Origin: Moraxella sp. K1664
Lineage (GTDB): Bacteria; Pseudomonadota; Gammaproteobacteria; Pseudomonadales; Moraxellaceae
Direction of reading: 5' to 3'
Assembly: GCF_039693965.1 (NCBI RefSeq)
Contig: NZ_CP155576.1
Span: 1,798,001-1,862,000 of the forward strand
DNA length: 64,000 nucleotides
Part shown: positions 26,215 through 36,106 of the stretch, in pieces
Layout of the letters: each line of letters begins with the position of its first letter
How positions within the stretch are numbered: position 1 is the stretch's first letter
Notes under the pieces: generated by a model
Told to the model about the DNA's origin: nothing
Database searches by the model: none
What the model saw: the letters and a program-made list of their open reading frames with translations, nothing else
Program-made: the position numbers and the translations under genes

Positions 26215-27588
26215 TTAGTATTTGTACTCACTTGCCTTAAATGGGCCGTTCACATCTACCCCCAAATAGTCCGCTTGTTCTTGGGTGAGTTTGGTCATCA
26301 CACCATTAAAACCTGCAACCATGGCAGCAGCCACCTCCTCATCTAGCTTTTTGGGTAGGACTTTGACATAGACACTGTCTTGTTTTTTATCAGCTGGCAG
26401 TTTGGCAAAGGCTTCTTGATACAGATGAATCTGGGCAAGTACTTGATTGGCAAATGAACCATCCATGATGCGAGAGGGGTGTCCTGTGGCGTTGCCTAAG
26501 TTGACAAGACGACCTTCGGATAAAACAATCAGATAATCCATCTCATCATCGGAGCGATAGACTTGATGAACCTGTGGTTTGACCTCTACCCATTTCCAAT
26601 GTTTACGCATAAAATCAGTGTCAATCTCGGTATCAAAATGCCCAATGTTGCACACAACGGCCGTGGATTTTAAGGCTTTTAACATTTGGGCATTACACAC
26701 ATGGTAGTTGCCTGTGGTGGTAACAACAAGGTCAGTATCTGCCATCAGTGTGGTGTTTACTCCTTGACTTTGCTCACCATCTATAAATGGCGATACCAAC
26801 TCATAGCCATCCATACATGCTTGCATGGCACAAATGGGATCAATCTCGCTCACACGCACAATCATGCCCTCTTGACGTAGGCTTTGAGCTGAGCCCTTGC
26901 CCACATCACCATAGCCGATGACAAGTGCACGCCGACCAGATAAAAGCATGTCCGTACCACGTTTGATGGCATCATTTAAAGAATGACGACAGCCGTATTT
27001 GTTGTCATTTTTGGATTTGGTAACAGCGTCATTGACATTGATGGCGGGGACTTTGAGTTCTCCTTTGTGAAGCATTTCAATCAAGCGGTGTACACCTGTT
27101 GTGGTTTCTTCGGAAATGCCGTGAATGGTATCTAGCATTTGGGGGTATTTATTATGAATGAGTGCAGTCAAGTCGCCACCGTCATCTAGGATAAGGTTGG
27201 CGTCCCACAGTTTGCCGTCTTTGTGGATTTGTTGCTCCAAGCACCACTCGTACTCTTCTTCGGTTTCGCCTTTCCATGCAAAGACAGGGATTCCTGCTTG
27301 GGCAATGGCGGCGGCGGCGTGGTCTTGGGTGCTAAAAATATTGCAAGAAGTCCAACGAACTTCTGCACCTAAGGCAACGAGCGTTTCAATCAAGACAGCC
27401 GTTTGGATGGTCATGTGGATACAGCCCACGATTTTTGCCCCTGCCAGTGGTTGTTCACTGGCGTAGCGTTTGCGAATGCCCATGAGTGCAGGCATTTCAG
27501 TTTCAGCAAGTTTAATCTCTTTACGGCCAAAGCTGGCAAGGCTAATATCGGCGACTTTGTAGTCGGTGGGGTTTGACGCTGCGTTCAT
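26215..27588 (-). CDS. ahcY: Adenosylhomocysteinase
   Basis: Hydrolyses S-adenosylhomocysteine to adenosine and homocysteine, relieving product inhibition of methyltransferases. The protein is 457 aa. Visible blocks include the N-terminal [33 protein letters not shown], the Rossmann motif [10 protein letters not shown], and the C-terminal FKASEYKY with the conserved Lys-Tyr end. I chose the ATG at 27588 because AAGGAAAA lies 7 nt upstream; the frame continues to 27723 but that is leader and repeat DNA. Repeat copy F begins 29 bp upstream. Confidence 0.96.
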   Translation of the reverse strand: MNAASNPTDYKVADISLASFGRKEIKLAETEMPALMGIRKRYASEQPLAGAKIVGCIHMTIQTAVLIETLVALGAEVRWTSCNIFSTQDHAAAAIAQAGIPVFAWKGETEEEYEWCLEQQIHKDGKLWDANLILDDGGDLTALIHNKYPQMLDTIHGISEETTTGVHRLIEMLHKGELKVPAINVNDAVTKSKNDNKYGCRHSLNDAIKRGTDMLLSGRRALVIGYGDVGKGSAQSLRQEGMIVRVSEIDPICAMQACMDGYELVSPFIDGEQSQGVNTTLMADTDLVVTTTGNYHVCNAQMLKALKSTAVVCNIGHFDTEIDTDFMRKHWKWVEVKPQVHQVYRSDDEMDYLIVLSEGRLVNLGNATGHPSRIMDGSFANQVLAQIHLYQEAFAKLPADKKQDSVYVKVLPKKLDEEVAAAMVAGFNGVMTKLTQEQADYLGVDVNGPFKASEYKY

Positions 27589-27617
27589 ACAGTTTTCCTT
27601 AAAAATGAATTGATAAA

Positions 27618-27797
27618 CAGGGCGTGTTGAACTTTTATAACACAATTTAATATTTACAAATATTTTAAAAATAACATAATGTTTTTGCATGAAAAAAATC
27701 TTGTTTGATAAAATGACCATCAAACTTCACTTTTTCCTTGAAAAACGTGCGATTTTTCGTGATTTTCATTGCAAATACAAAGATTTAACACGCCCTA
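27618..27797. mobile_element. MITE-like repeat, family 1 copy F (180 bp)
   Basis: The ends are CAGGGCGTGTTGAAC and TTTAACACGCCCTA; the interior keeps TTTTTGCATGAAAAA and TTCCTTGAAAAACGTGCGA. It is shorter than the 205-bp form and has diverged ends. It lies directly upstream of ahcY. The DNA from 27798 to 28092 is AT-rich and must hold the ahcY and mscS promoters; I see no convincing gene there. Confidence 0.75.
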
Positions 27798-28092
27798 AAA
27801 AACGCAGATGTCGTTGTTTTATAATGGTTAAAATACGGCTAAAAATACATTAAAAATTGGACGTACAAGACAAAAGGCGGACACGTTCTATTTAGCCAAT
27901 AATATCAAATCATTAAACCAAGCCTGACTTAAAAAAGTTGCAACATCTCTTGGTGTGTTCATTATACCAAAATAAGAATAAATTTCAAAATAACAAATTT
28001 TAGACCAAGCAGATGATATGTCATAATAATGGCATGATAAAATAGATAAAATATAAATTTTTAAGACCATCATCAATAAAACCGCTCTTACC

Positions 28093-29751
28093 ATGTCTAC
28101 TGTGTCAAAATCTTCATCTTATCCATCTGTTGTGATGTTATCTATCAAATCCTATCTTGTGATGACCCTAACCGTGTTGTCTCTTGCCTTGCCTGTGGCA
28201 GGTTTTGCCAATGTTGTCTTAGCTGACAACATCTCCAAAGGTGAGGCATTTGCACCACAAGACAGTTTTGGGCGTGATACACCAAGAAGCACCATACAAA
28301 ACTTTGTCAAGGCCTTGTCAGATAAGGATGTGGATTTGAGTGCAAAGTATTTGGACTCTGACTTTTTAAAAAAACAAAAAACCTCTGATGCCATCATTCA
28401 TGACCTAAAAATCGCCCTTGACAAAGGTGGACGTTTGCATCCTGATTTGGCAATCAGCGATAAAAGTGAGGGCGATTTGGCAGACAGATTGCCAAGCAAT
28501 CTAGAAAAAGTTGGTACCATTCATGTTGGTGATGACAAAATAGACTTGCTACTTGTCAGAAAAACTGACAAGGATAATGTGGTTTATTGGCAAATTTATA
28601 AAGACACGCTTACCAAATTGCCCAAAAATCTGACCGAAAATCGTACCACGCTTGCCGATGCCTTTGGGTTTGATTTTGTTGGCGATAGACAGCTTTTGGG
28701 GCATAAAATATCAGACATTGTGTCGTTTATTATTTTGACGGTCATTGGCTTGTCACTGCTTTGGGGTGGGCTTTGGATGGTGTGGGGGGTGTTTGCCTTT
28801 TTATATCCCAAAGTGCGTGGCAAACCCTTTGGCATACCGTCCAAAGCCTTGTTGCCGTTGGCGGTGGTGATTTTGGCATCCATGCTCCCTGAGATGATGG
28901 TGCAAATGGCGGTGCCTGTTACGCTTCGCTCGGCGGTAACTCGGGGTATTGAAGTGGTGGCGTGGCTGGCGACTGCTTGGCTTGCCTTGCGTGTCATTGA
29001 TGCGGTGTTTATGCGTGCCGAAGAAAACAGCCGAAAGCACAGACGGCTTGAACAGGTATCCATTTTAAATCTGTTTAGAAAGGTTGCCAAAGCCTTTATG
29101 CTCATTTTGGCGATTATCATCATTTTTGGTAATTTGGGCTTTGATTTGACCACAGGGATTGCCGCTTTGGGGGTGGGGGGTCTTGCTCTTGCGTTCGGGG
29201 CTCAAAAAACCATTGAAAATCTCATCGGCTCGGTGATGGTCGTGGCGGACAGACCTGTGCGTGTGGGAGATTATTGTCGATTTGGGATGATGGAAGGGAC
29301 GGTGGTGGATATTGGCATTCGTTCAAGTCGCATTCGTACGCTGTCTCGGACGATTGTAACTGTGCCAAATGGCGAGTTTAGTGCCATGCAGATTGAAAAC
29401 TATGATGCTCGGGACATGTTTTATTTTTATCATTTTTTATACCTAAAACGCACAGCAAATCCTGATGAAATTGGTAGGCTTATCAAAGATTTACAGCTAT
29501 TTTTGGAAAATCATGTCTATGTGAATGATGAATGGACACTGGTAAGGTTAAGTGAGTTACGTCAAGATGCGTTTGTCATTGAAATGCGGTGCTATCTCAA
29601 TGCGTCCGATGTTACGGTGTTTTGGAAAAAACAAAGTGAACTGCTCATTGATGTGTTAAATGAAGTGGCAAAATATGACGTAGAACATGCCTTGCCCAGT
29701 CAAGAGATTAAGATTAAAAAGGATGATGAGTTTGATGAATTGGTAACATAA
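28093..29751 (+). CDS. MscS-family mechanosensitive channel
   Basis: A 552-aa membrane protein. It has an N-terminal signal sequence (hydrophobic to about residue 45, ending near ...ANVVLA), a periplasmic domain of about 160 residues, then membrane segments around 205-235, 250-270 and 285-300. The pore-lining helix is glycine/alanine-rich (GIAALGVGGLALAFGAQKTIENLIGS) and is followed by the MscS beta domain (DYCRFGMMEGTVVDIGIRSSRIRTL). It probably releases solutes on hypo-osmotic shock, and it is larger than minimal MscS. A terminator follows immediately. Confidence 0.9.
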   Translation: MSTVSKSSSYPSVVMLSIKSYLVMTLTVLSLALPVAGFANVVLADNISKGEAFAPQDSFGRDTPRSTIQNFVKALSDKDVDLSAKYLDSDFLKKQKTSDAIIHDLKIALDKGGRLHPDLAISDKSEGDLADRLPSNLEKVGTIHVGDDKIDLLLVRKTDKDNVVYWQIYKDTLTKLPKNLTENRTTLADAFGFDFVGDRQLLGHKISDIVSFIILTVIGLSLLWGGLWMVWGVFAFLYPKVRGKPFGIPSKALLPLAVVILASMLPEMMVQMAVPVTLRSAVTRGIEVVAWLATAWLALRVIDAVFMRAEENSRKHRRLEQVSILNLFRKVAKAFMLILAIIIIFGNLGFDLTTGIAALGVGGLALAFGAQKTIENLIGSVMVVADRPVRVGDYCRFGMMEGTVVDIGIRSSRIRTLSRTIVTVPNGEFSAMQIENYDARDMFYFYHFLYLKRTANPDEIGRLIKDLQLFLENHVYVNDEWTLVRLSELRQDAFVIEMRCYLNASDVTVFWKKQSELLIDVLNEVAKYDVEHALPSQEIKIKKDDEFDELVT

Positions 29752-29780
29752 AAAAAGAGGGGTATAGCCTCTCTTTTTTT
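29751..29780 (+). terminator. Intrinsic terminator after mscS
   Basis: AAAAAAGAGG pairs with CCTCTCTTTTTTT. The stop codon overlaps the start of the A run. Confidence 0.8.
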
Positions 29781-29799
29781 GATTTGGAGGTCCATAATA

Positions 29800-30504
29800 C
29801 TAAAAATCAGGGTGTAAAAACCCCAACAAGCCAAATATATACCCTAGCACCATCGACGTTACGACAAAGCCAATCAAAGCACCAATGCTAATTAAGATGG
29901 GTTTTAGCCATGTTTTTCGCTCATACTCATCACCTAGCTCATCTTTGACATAGGCAACCTGCTTTTTGCCAAGACCGAAATACCAAGCAAATAGAATGAT
30001 AAGCCCTGTGGCATTAGGTAGGCTAATACCTGTCGTCATTTCAAAAATCACCAAGCCAAACATGATGGCAAGTACAATAAATGCCAAAGTTTTGCTTTGC
30101 TGTGCTAATTCATCTTCGCCCAATTCCTGCCAGTTTAGAGCGTGCATATAAATGGCGACAGGCACGAAAATTAGGGCAATAAAGGTGGCTTTATTGGGGT
30201 TCCATAGATAGGGCGTGTAATATTCATCTGCACTAGAATCATAGCTTGGGCTTTGATAGGGGTTAAAGCTTGGCTCGGGTGATGGTTGGTTGTGATGAAT
30301 GGGCTGTGGCGAGGTAAAAAAGTGAGGTTCTTGGGTTTGTAGTTTGGCATCGTAGTTTGGACGGACGGCGGGGTTTAGTAGCCATTCATTGACTGCTTTG
30401 ATGACTTTGGGGTCCAAGGTCTGGGCATGGGTATTTAGAGCTTGGCGGATTTGCACATCCGTGGCGTGTGCCGACAATTCTAAGACTTGATAAAGGTTTA
30501 TCAT
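29800..30504 (-). CDS. Membrane protein with J-like N-terminus, function unknown
   Basis: A 234-aa protein. Residues 1-55 resemble a DnaJ domain (INLYQVLELSAHATDVQIRQALN ... RPNYDAKL), but the HPD tripeptide needed to stimulate Hsp70 is absent. A Pro/Gln/Ser-rich linker follows, then about four membrane segments (KATFIALIFVPVAIYMHAL, TLAFIVLAIMFGLVIFEM, NATGLIILFAWYFGL, and the C-terminal ILISIGALIGFVVTSMVLGYIFGLLGF). It lies convergent to mscS and divergent from brnQ. I do not recognise a named family. Confidence 0.75.
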   Translation of the reverse strand: MINLYQVLELSAHATDVQIRQALNTHAQTLDPKVIKAVNEWLLNPAVRPNYDAKLQTQEPHFFTSPQPIHHNQPSPEPSFNPYQSPSYDSSADEYYTPYLWNPNKATFIALIFVPVAIYMHALNWQELGEDELAQQSKTLAFIVLAIMFGLVIFEMTTGISLPNATGLIILFAWYFGLGKKQVAYVKDELGDEYERKTWLKPILISIGALIGFVVTSMVLGYIFGLLGFLHPDF

Positions 30505-30653
30505 GTATTATCCTAATATTTCAAAATATAACCATATCATACCACAATATTACTATAAAATAAAAAGAAAAATTATTTATGAGTGATGATTTCTTATTAA
30601 CCCATGAAAATTTATTATCAATGACCCAAAAAAGCTTTGTTTTGTAAAAATAT

Positions 30654-30662
30654 TGTTACAAT
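30654..30662 (+). promoter_or_regulatory. Possible extended -10 of brnQ
   Basis: TGT-TACAAT lies 36 bp upstream of the brnQ start. Confidence 0.4.
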
Positions 30663-30697
30663 GCCCATCTTTATAAAAATATGGCAACAAAACAATC

Positions 30698-31987
30698 ATG
30701 AACAAAAACACGCTTATCATTGGCTTTATGCTATTTGCCTTTTTCTTTGGTTCGGGCAATTTGATTTTTCCACCCAAATTGGGCTTTGAAAGTGGGCAAT
30801 TTTTTATCCCTGCTATGTTGGGTTTTATCTTGACAGGTGTGGGTCTGCCTTTGGCGGTTTTGATGATTGGTTCAAAGTATGACGGTGGCTATCAGCATGC
30901 TCTTGCTAAGATTCATCCTTGGTTTTCGGTGGCATTATTGTCAGCGATTTATCTGACCATCGCTCCGTTTTTTGTCATTCCACGTACAGGAGCGGTGGCG
31001 TATGAGATGGCGGTGTTGCCATTTTTGCAGGCACCAAACTGGACAAGCCTGTTCATCTTTACCGTGATTTATTATGCCATCTCACTGTGGCTGTCTATCA
31101 ATCCGAGCAAATTGGTTGACCGTATTGGAGCGATTTTAACGCCCATCTTATTTGTTACAGTATTGGCACTTATTATCATCGCATTTATTAAGTTGGGTGC
31201 TAATCCTGCCAGTATTGCCCTGCCAAATTATGATGGTAAGGCGTTTTTTATTGGTTTTTTAGAAGGATATAACACCATGGATATGATTGCATCTGTGGCG
31301 TTTTCAGTGCTGGTCATGAATGCCATTAGCCAAAAACTCGGTAAGCGTGCTGATTTGTTTGTTGAAACCACAAAATCAGGGCTGATTGCCATCTCTGCAT
31401 TGGCACTGATTTATCTGTCCCTTGGCTGGATTGGCAATCATCTGCCCATATCATCAGATGAGATGACACAGGTGGCGGACAAAGGGCAAAACATCGGCAC
31501 GTTTATTTTGAATAAATCGGCGGTGCTGGGTTTTGGCTCATCAGGTGGGGTGGTGTTAGGATTGATTGCTTCTTTGGCGTGTCTGACCACAACCGTGGGT
31601 CTGACTGTATCAGCATCGGAGTATTTTCACAAAATTTTTCCCAAAATCGGTGCGGTGAAATTATCTTACAAATCCTATGCCATCACCTTTACACTCATCG
31701 GTTTTATTTTGGCAAATCAGGGACTAAGTGCGGTAATTGACAAATCCATTCCTGTGCTGTTGGTATTGTATCCAATTACCATGACAGCGATGATTTTGTT
31801 GGGATTGCATCTCATCAAGCCCCTGCCTGCCATCGCCAAACAAGTAAGCCTTGCTTTGGTAACGATGGTATCGGTGCTGTCTGTTGTGGGCGTGAGTGTT
31901 CCTTTAAAAGAATATTCGATGGAGTGGCTACCATTTGCCATTGTCGGGCTGATTATAGGGCTTATTTTTGATAAGATTAAAAAATAA
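30698..31987 (+). CDS. brnQ: Branched-chain amino acid:cation symporter BrnQ
   Basis: A 429-aa inner-membrane transporter (LIVCS family) with about 12 hydrophobic segments. The N-terminal block IIGFMLFAFFFGSGNLIFPPKLG is diagnostic, and FLEGYNTMDMIAS is another conserved block. It imports Leu, Ile and Val with sodium or protons. It is monocistronic, with an upstream extended -10-like motif and a strong downstream terminator. Confidence 0.93.
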   Translation: MNKNTLIIGFMLFAFFFGSGNLIFPPKLGFESGQFFIPAMLGFILTGVGLPLAVLMIGSKYDGGYQHALAKIHPWFSVALLSAIYLTIAPFFVIPRTGAVAYEMAVLPFLQAPNWTSLFIFTVIYYAISLWLSINPSKLVDRIGAILTPILFVTVLALIIIAFIKLGANPASIALPNYDGKAFFIGFLEGYNTMDMIASVAFSVLVMNAISQKLGKRADLFVETTKSGLIAISALALIYLSLGWIGNHLPISSDEMTQVADKGQNIGTFILNKSAVLGFGSSGGVVLGLIASLACLTTTVGLTVSASEYFHKIFPKIGAVKLSYKSYAITFTLIGFILANQGLSAVIDKSIPVLLVLYPITMTAMILLGLHLIKPLPAIAKQVSLALVTMVSVLSVVGVSVPLKEYSMEWLPFAIVGLIIGLIFDKIKK

Positions 31988-31991
31988 GTCA

Positions 31992-32030
31992 AAATAAACC
32001 CCAAACTTGCATATTTGGGGTTTATTTTTA
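31992..32030. terminator. Intrinsic terminator after brnQ
   Basis: AATAAACCCCAAA pairs with TTTGGGGTTTATT and is followed by T residues. The A-rich left side may also serve the convergent gene. Confidence 0.85.
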
Positions 32031-32041
32031 TTAAGGCATTT

Positions 32042-32542
32042 CTATTGCTGAGTATGTGCCTGTAAAGCCTTTTTTGCCCACACCCTTTTACTAATGCTAT
32101 GAATGATTAAGGTAATCAGTAGCCCCCAAAAATAACTCATCATTTGATATATCATGCCTCCATGTCGCCATGCAATCGGCTCTACCTTATCATCAATGAG
32201 TTTATAATGATATTCGACGGGGTCGGCAAGGCTGTCGTTCCATGTTTTTAATAAATAGGTTTGGTCGGGATTTTGATGAAGTTTAAGTCGCCATACGCTA
32301 TTTGTAGATTGTATGGGATTTTTGCATAATTGGTAATCGTTGGGTGCTTGTTCATACTCTTTTAGGATAACAAGTGGTAAAAGTTTGTCGTCTTTTGTGG
32401 TTGTTGTGGCACAAATATTAAAATAGTCGCTCGGCTGTCTAAATGCAGGTTTGTTAAATAGCGAGATAAGCTGGCTTAATGCTATCCATATTAAGATAAA
32501 TAAGAAAAAGCGGACGATTTTGTATTGAAGTAATTTTTTCAT
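32042..32542 (-). CDS. Small two-TM membrane protein, function unknown
   Basis: About 166 aa from the ATG at 32542; another in-frame ATG lies 19 codons upstream and no start has a clear Shine-Dalgarno. It has an N-terminal membrane helix (IVRFFLFILIWIALSQLISLF), a periplasmic-type middle with three Cys and several Trp, and a C-terminal helix (MMSYFWGLLITLIIHSI). I do not recognise the family. It lies convergent to brnQ. The stretch 32543-32841 upstream holds a palindromic repeat and the cysI leader. Confidence 0.6.
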   Translation of the reverse strand: MKKLLQYKIVRFFLFILIWIALSQLISLFNKPAFRQPSDYFNICATTTTKDDKLLPLVILKEYEQAPNDYQLCKNPIQSTNSVWRLKLHQNPDQTYLLKTWNDSLADPVEYHYKLIDDKVEPIAWRHGGMIYQMMSYFWGLLITLIIHSISKRVWAKKALQAHTQQ

Positions 32543-32617
32543 GGGGTTGGGTTGAATTGGGTTATTGAATTTTTGTTTCATTGACGTGAGTTTAATCAAT
32601 TATCAAATTTTAAAATA

Positions 32618-32643
32618 GGGCGAATTGCAATTCGCCCCTACAC
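32618..32643. repeat. REP-like palindrome, GGGCGAATTGCAATTCGCCC type
   Basis: A perfect 20-bp palindrome at 32618-32637 followed by CTACAC, the reverse orientation of the TGTAGGGGCG... copy at 4569-4593. It stands alone in the gap before cysI. Confidence 0.75.
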
Positions 32644-32841
32644 ATCTATTTAAATAAAATAATGGGGCGTATATCTCATACATCAATTAAATCCAAAACA
32701 TTATACAAAACCCACCCCACCCACGCAACCGCCCCAAATCAACGCTATGCAAATTCCCCCTATCTATATGCCATTTTTGCATTACCCTTTTTGACGGCTT
32801 TTTTTTACCATATCGCCATTAACAGCCAAACGGAACCAGCC

Positions 32842-34521
32842 ATGTATCAATATTCCTATGCCGACCAAGCCCTTGTCAATGAACGTGTCGCCCAATACCG
32901 CCGTCAGACCGAGCGGTATTTGGCAGGCGAGTTGCCCGAAGATGAGTTTTTGCCCATTCGCCTACAAAACGGACTCTATATCCAACGCCACGCCCCCATG
33001 CTTCGTATCGCCATTCCCTATGGGCTTTTGGCAAGCTATCAAATGCGAACGCTGGCTCACATTGCCGACACTTATGATAAGGGCTATGGGCATTTTACCA
33101 CTCGCACCAACATTCAGTTTAACTGGGTCAAATTGCCCGAAGTCCCCGACATCTTACAACTACTGGCGGACAACCAAATGCACGCCATTCAGACATCGGG
33201 CAACTGCATTCGCAACACCACGACCGACCCCTATGCGGGCATTCATGGCGATGAGATTGCCGACCCACGCCCCTACTGCGAGATTATCCGCCAATGGAGT
33301 ACCTTTCACCCAGAGTTCGCCTATTTGCCACGCAAATTTAAAATTGCCGTCATTGGCACAACTGCCGACCGTGCCGCCACGCAGGTGCATGACATTGGGC
33401 TTCATGTGGTACAAAAAAATGGCGAGATTGGTTTTGAAATCATCGTTGGGGGCGGACTTGGGCGGACACCGATGATTGGTAAAGTCATTAACGAATTTTT
33501 GCCACGCCGTCATTTATTAAGTTATTTGGACGCTATTTTAAGGGTGTATAATTTAGAAGGACGGCGTGATAATAAATACAAAGCTCGTATTAAGATATTG
33601 GTTGAGAGTATGGGTAAAGATGAATTTGCCAAAAAAGTGGATATAGAATGGCAATATTCCAAAGACGGCGATTTGACATTGACCGATGAGCATTTTAAAA
33701 AGGCAGAAAGTTATTTTAGCGAGCCTGATTATGAAACGATTGACCCATTAACTGCCAATGACATTTTGCAAAAACAATTAAATGCCGATAAAGAGTTTAA
33801 AAATTGGTATGAGCATAATACCGTCATTCATAAAATAAACGGTTATAAAGCGGTTGTGATTTCACTAAAAGCAGGCGTGATAAATGACAAATATATTCCA
33901 GCAGGCGATTTGACAAGTTACCAGATGAATAAACTTGCTGATTTGGCGGATAAATATTCCTTAGGCGAGATTCGTGCCACGCATCAGCAAAATTTGGTAT
34001 TGGGCGATGTTAAAATCACCGACCTGTATGACTTATATCACGCCCTAAAAGAGCTTAATTTGGCACGAGCCAATATCGGCACGCTGACTGATATGATAGT
34101 TTGCCCAGGGTTTGATTATTGTTCGCTTGCCAATGCCACCACGCACAATATCGCCCATAACATTGAAAATGCCTTTAATGATTTGGATTATTTATATGAT
34201 TTGGGGCAAATTCGCCTAAATATGTCAGGCTGTATGAATGCCTGTGCTCATCATCATGTGGGCGATATTGGCATTTTGGGCGTGGACAAAAAAGGCGAAC
34301 ATTGGTATCAGATTAGTCTGGGCGGAAGTTCTGGGGCGGACGCACGACTTGGGCAGATATTGGGGCGAGCGGTATCGGCTGATGATGTGGCGGATACGAT
34401 TTTAACCATTGCCAATGTTTATAAAAACAATCGCCAAGAGACGGCGGACGATATAGAAACCTTTGCCGATTATGTGCAACGAGCAGGTATTGCTCCATTT
34501 AAAGAAGCGGTATATGGTTAA
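32842..34521 (+). CDS. cysI: Nitrite/sulfite reductase hemoprotein (CysI-type)
   Basis: A 559-aa siroheme/4Fe-4S reductase that reduces sulfite to sulfide by six electrons. Two ferredoxin-like half-domains are followed by siroheme domains. The cluster ligands are visible as CPGFDYC and, about 36 residues later, SGCMNACAHH. The neighbouring DUF934, cysH and cysG genes indicate assimilatory sulfite reduction rather than nitrite. I chose the ATG at 32842 because it gives the family N-terminus; the frame opens at 32662 but that part resembles leader. No cysJ flavoprotein is present, as usual with the DUF934-linked type, so electrons probably come from ferredoxin or NADPH through another partner. 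Confidence 0.92.
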   Translation: MYQYSYADQALVNERVAQYRRQTERYLAGELPEDEFLPIRLQNGLYIQRHAPMLRIAIPYGLLASYQMRTLAHIADTYDKGYGHFTTRTNIQFNWVKLPEVPDILQLLADNQMHAIQTSGNCIRNTTTDPYAGIHGDEIADPRPYCEIIRQWSTFHPEFAYLPRKFKIAVIGTTADRAATQVHDIGLHVVQKNGEIGFEIIVGGGLGRTPMIGKVINEFLPRRHLLSYLDAILRVYNLEGRRDNKYKARIKILVESMGKDEFAKKVDIEWQYSKDGDLTLTDEHFKKAESYFSEPDYETIDPLTANDILQKQLNADKEFKNWYEHNTVIHKINGYKAVVISLKAGVINDKYIPAGDLTSYQMNKLADLADKYSLGEIRATHQQNLVLGDVKITDLYDLYHALKELNLARANIGTLTDMIVCPGFDYCSLANATTHNIAHNIENAFNDLDYLYDLGQIRLNMSGCMNACAHHHVGDIGILGVDKKGEHWYQISLGGSSGADARLGQILGRAVSADDVADTILTIANVYKNNRQETADDIETFADYVQRAGIAPFKEAVYG

Positions 34522-34539
34522 TATAAAAAGGATAAAAAT

Positions 34540-35067
34540 ATGAAATTGATTATTTTAAAAAATGACGTAATAAGCCAAGAAGTTTCGGACGTGGTGTTAT
34601 ATGCCACCAATATGTCCGATGATGAAAAAACGGCATTATCACAAAGTATTGATTTGACAATAAGCGATACATTGGCAAATAAAGAAAACACCCTAATCAC
34701 CATATTAGCAAAAGATTATCAAGATAGTCATTTGGATTATCATATTTTATTAACGGCTGATGATAATGAACATGAATTGGCACAAAGTTTGGATATTAAC
34801 ACATTAAAAAATATCCTAATTTATGTCAAAGATTTTAAAGACGGGCGAGTCTTTAGCCTAATCCGCCAACTCCGCAAAATCAATGACCACGCCACGATAA
34901 TCGTGGGCGGTGCGTTTGGGCTTGACCAGTCCAGTTATTTTGTCAAATCAGGGGCAAATGGTTTTATTGTAGATGATGATAAAGTAGATACACTGATATT
35001 AACCTTAAATGATTTAAAAACCGCCCAAAGCCGACAATCAGTCAATGCGTTGCCGATGTTTCGCTAG
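34540..35067 (+). CDS. DUF934 family protein of sulfite reduction
   Basis: A 175-aa protein. The DUF934 signature is visible in the second half: IYVKDFKDGRVFSLIRQLRK, then a variant of the usual LGxxGxVxxxxLxxxxxxGF pattern (ATIIVGGAFGLDQSSYFVKSGANGF). Proteins of this family are nearly always encoded next to CysI-type reductases and are thought to assist them; the biochemical role is not settled. It follows cysI by 18 bp with AAGGAT upstream of the ATG, so the two are very likely one transcript. Confidence 0.85.
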   Translation: MKLIILKNDVISQEVSDVVLYATNMSDDEKTALSQSIDLTISDTLANKENTLITILAKDYQDSHLDYHILLTADDNEHELAQSLDINTLKNILIYVKDFKDGRVFSLIRQLRKINDHATIIVGGAFGLDQSSYFVKSGANGFIVDDDKVDTLILTLNDLKTAQSRQSVNALPMFR

Positions 35068-35109
35068 GTTTTAAATTTAAAATAAATTTTTGTAAAAATT
35101 AGAATTATA

Positions 35110-35191
35110 GAAAACCGTTCGTGGTGAGCTTGTCGAACCATGAAAAGGTTTTCTATCACCCTTCGACAAGCTCAGGGCGAACGGAAAACCT
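35110..35191. repeat. Palindromic repeat (intact copy of the IS110 target)
   Basis: An imperfect 82-bp palindrome. Outer arms are GAAAACCGTTCG and CGAACGGAAAACC; inner arms are GTGAGCTTGTCGAA and TTCGACAAGCTCAG. The reverse complement contains GTTCGCCCT-GAGCTTG, the sequence split by the IS110 element 1 kb downstream. Confidence 0.8.
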
Positions 35192-35230
35192 AGTTCAGCA
35201 TACTTTTTGGACTACTGCCAAATGTAGATA

Positions 35231-35255
35231 TGTAGGGGCGAATTGTAATTCGCCC
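35231..35255. repeat. REP-like palindrome, GGGCGAATTGTAATTCGCCC type
   Basis: TGTAGGGGCGAATTGTAATTCGCCC, one mismatch from the palindrome at 4569-4593. It lies between the 35110 repeat and cysH. Confidence 0.7.
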
Positions 35256-35434
35256 AAATAAACTTTACCATAGGATAAATGATATTGTCCTATGGTTTTT
35301 TATATTTAAAAAATTTCAAAAATTAAATAAAAAATTTAATATGCCAAAACCGATTAACGATAGTAATTTTTATAAGATTACAAATAAAAAATTTCGTTTT
35401 ATGATATATCCACCTTAGTTAATTGGAGCTTATC

Positions 35435-36106
35435 ATGTCAAAAACTATTGTGAATGAACAAAACCTTGATGAATATAATTCATCACTTACTTGTAAAACG
35501 CCCCAAGAGATTGTCAAATGGGCATTATCCATTGCCAAAAATCCCATTATTACCACCAATTTTCGCCCTTATGAAGCGTCTATTTTGCATTTGGTGTCAA
35601 GCATTCGCCCTGATATTACCGTGCTATTTGTGGATAGCGGATATAATACCGTGCAAACTTATAAACACGCCCAAAAACTCATTAAAGAATTAAATCTAAA
35701 TGTGGTTACTTATATCCCTGCCCAAACTCGTGCCTTTCGTGATGTGGCATTGGCGGACGTAACCATAAACGGTATTCCTGATGTGGATAGCGACTATCAT
35801 GCCGAATTTACCGAACAGGTCAAATTAGAACCGTTTCGCCGTGCATTGGCGGAGTTAAATCCTGATGTGTGGTTTAATGCCATTCGTAAAGACCAAACCG
35901 AATTTCGTACGGCATTGGACGTATTAAGTCTATCCAAAGACGGTGTATTAAAAGTCGCTCCGTTGTTTTATTTATCGGCAGATGAATTAAATACCTATCA
36001 AGCCAATCATGGATTACCCACCATAGCAGACTATGGCGAAGATGATTATTTTGACCCAACAAAGGCATTGGCACACCGTGAATGCGGATTACATACGCAA
36101 TTATAA
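35435..36106 (+). CDS. cysH: Phosphoadenosine/adenosine phosphosulfate reductase CysH
   Basis: A 223-aa reductase that converts activated sulfate (PAPS or APS) to sulfite using thioredoxin. The catalytic cysteine is in the C-terminal ECGLHTQL. The CysCys pair that binds the 4Fe-4S cluster in APS reductases is absent: the region reads NAIRKDQTEFR, so a PAPS-type enzyme is more likely. I chose the ATG at 35435, with GGAG 7 nt upstream, over the ATG 4 codons earlier. The IS110 element begins 35 bp after the stop and separates it from cysG. Confidence 0.9.
   Translation: MSKTIVNEQNLDEYNSSLTCKTPQEIVKWALSIAKNPIITTNFRPYEASILHLVSSIRPDITVLFVDSGYNTVQTYKHAQKLIKELNLNVVTYIPAQTRAFRDVALADVTINGIPDVDSDYHAEFTEQVKLEPFRRALAELNPDVWFNAIRKDQTEFRTALDVLSLSKDGVLKVAPLFYLSADELNTYQANHGLPTIADYGEDDYFDPTKALAHRECGLHTQL

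Noticed and set aside
27888-28094. 68-codon minus-strand frame between ahcY and mscS
   Set aside because: No Shine-Dalgarno at its start, AT-rich composition, overlaps the mscS promoter region and start; a chance frame is more likely than a gene.
32662-32841. 60-codon N-terminal extension of cysI
   Set aside because: It has no counterpart in the reductase family, contains a hydrophobic stretch, and the usual start is at 32842.
35110-35191. Possible CRISPR or attenuator
   Set aside because: Only a single long dyad with no regular spacers; the second copy is the one split by IS110, so it is a dispersed repeat.
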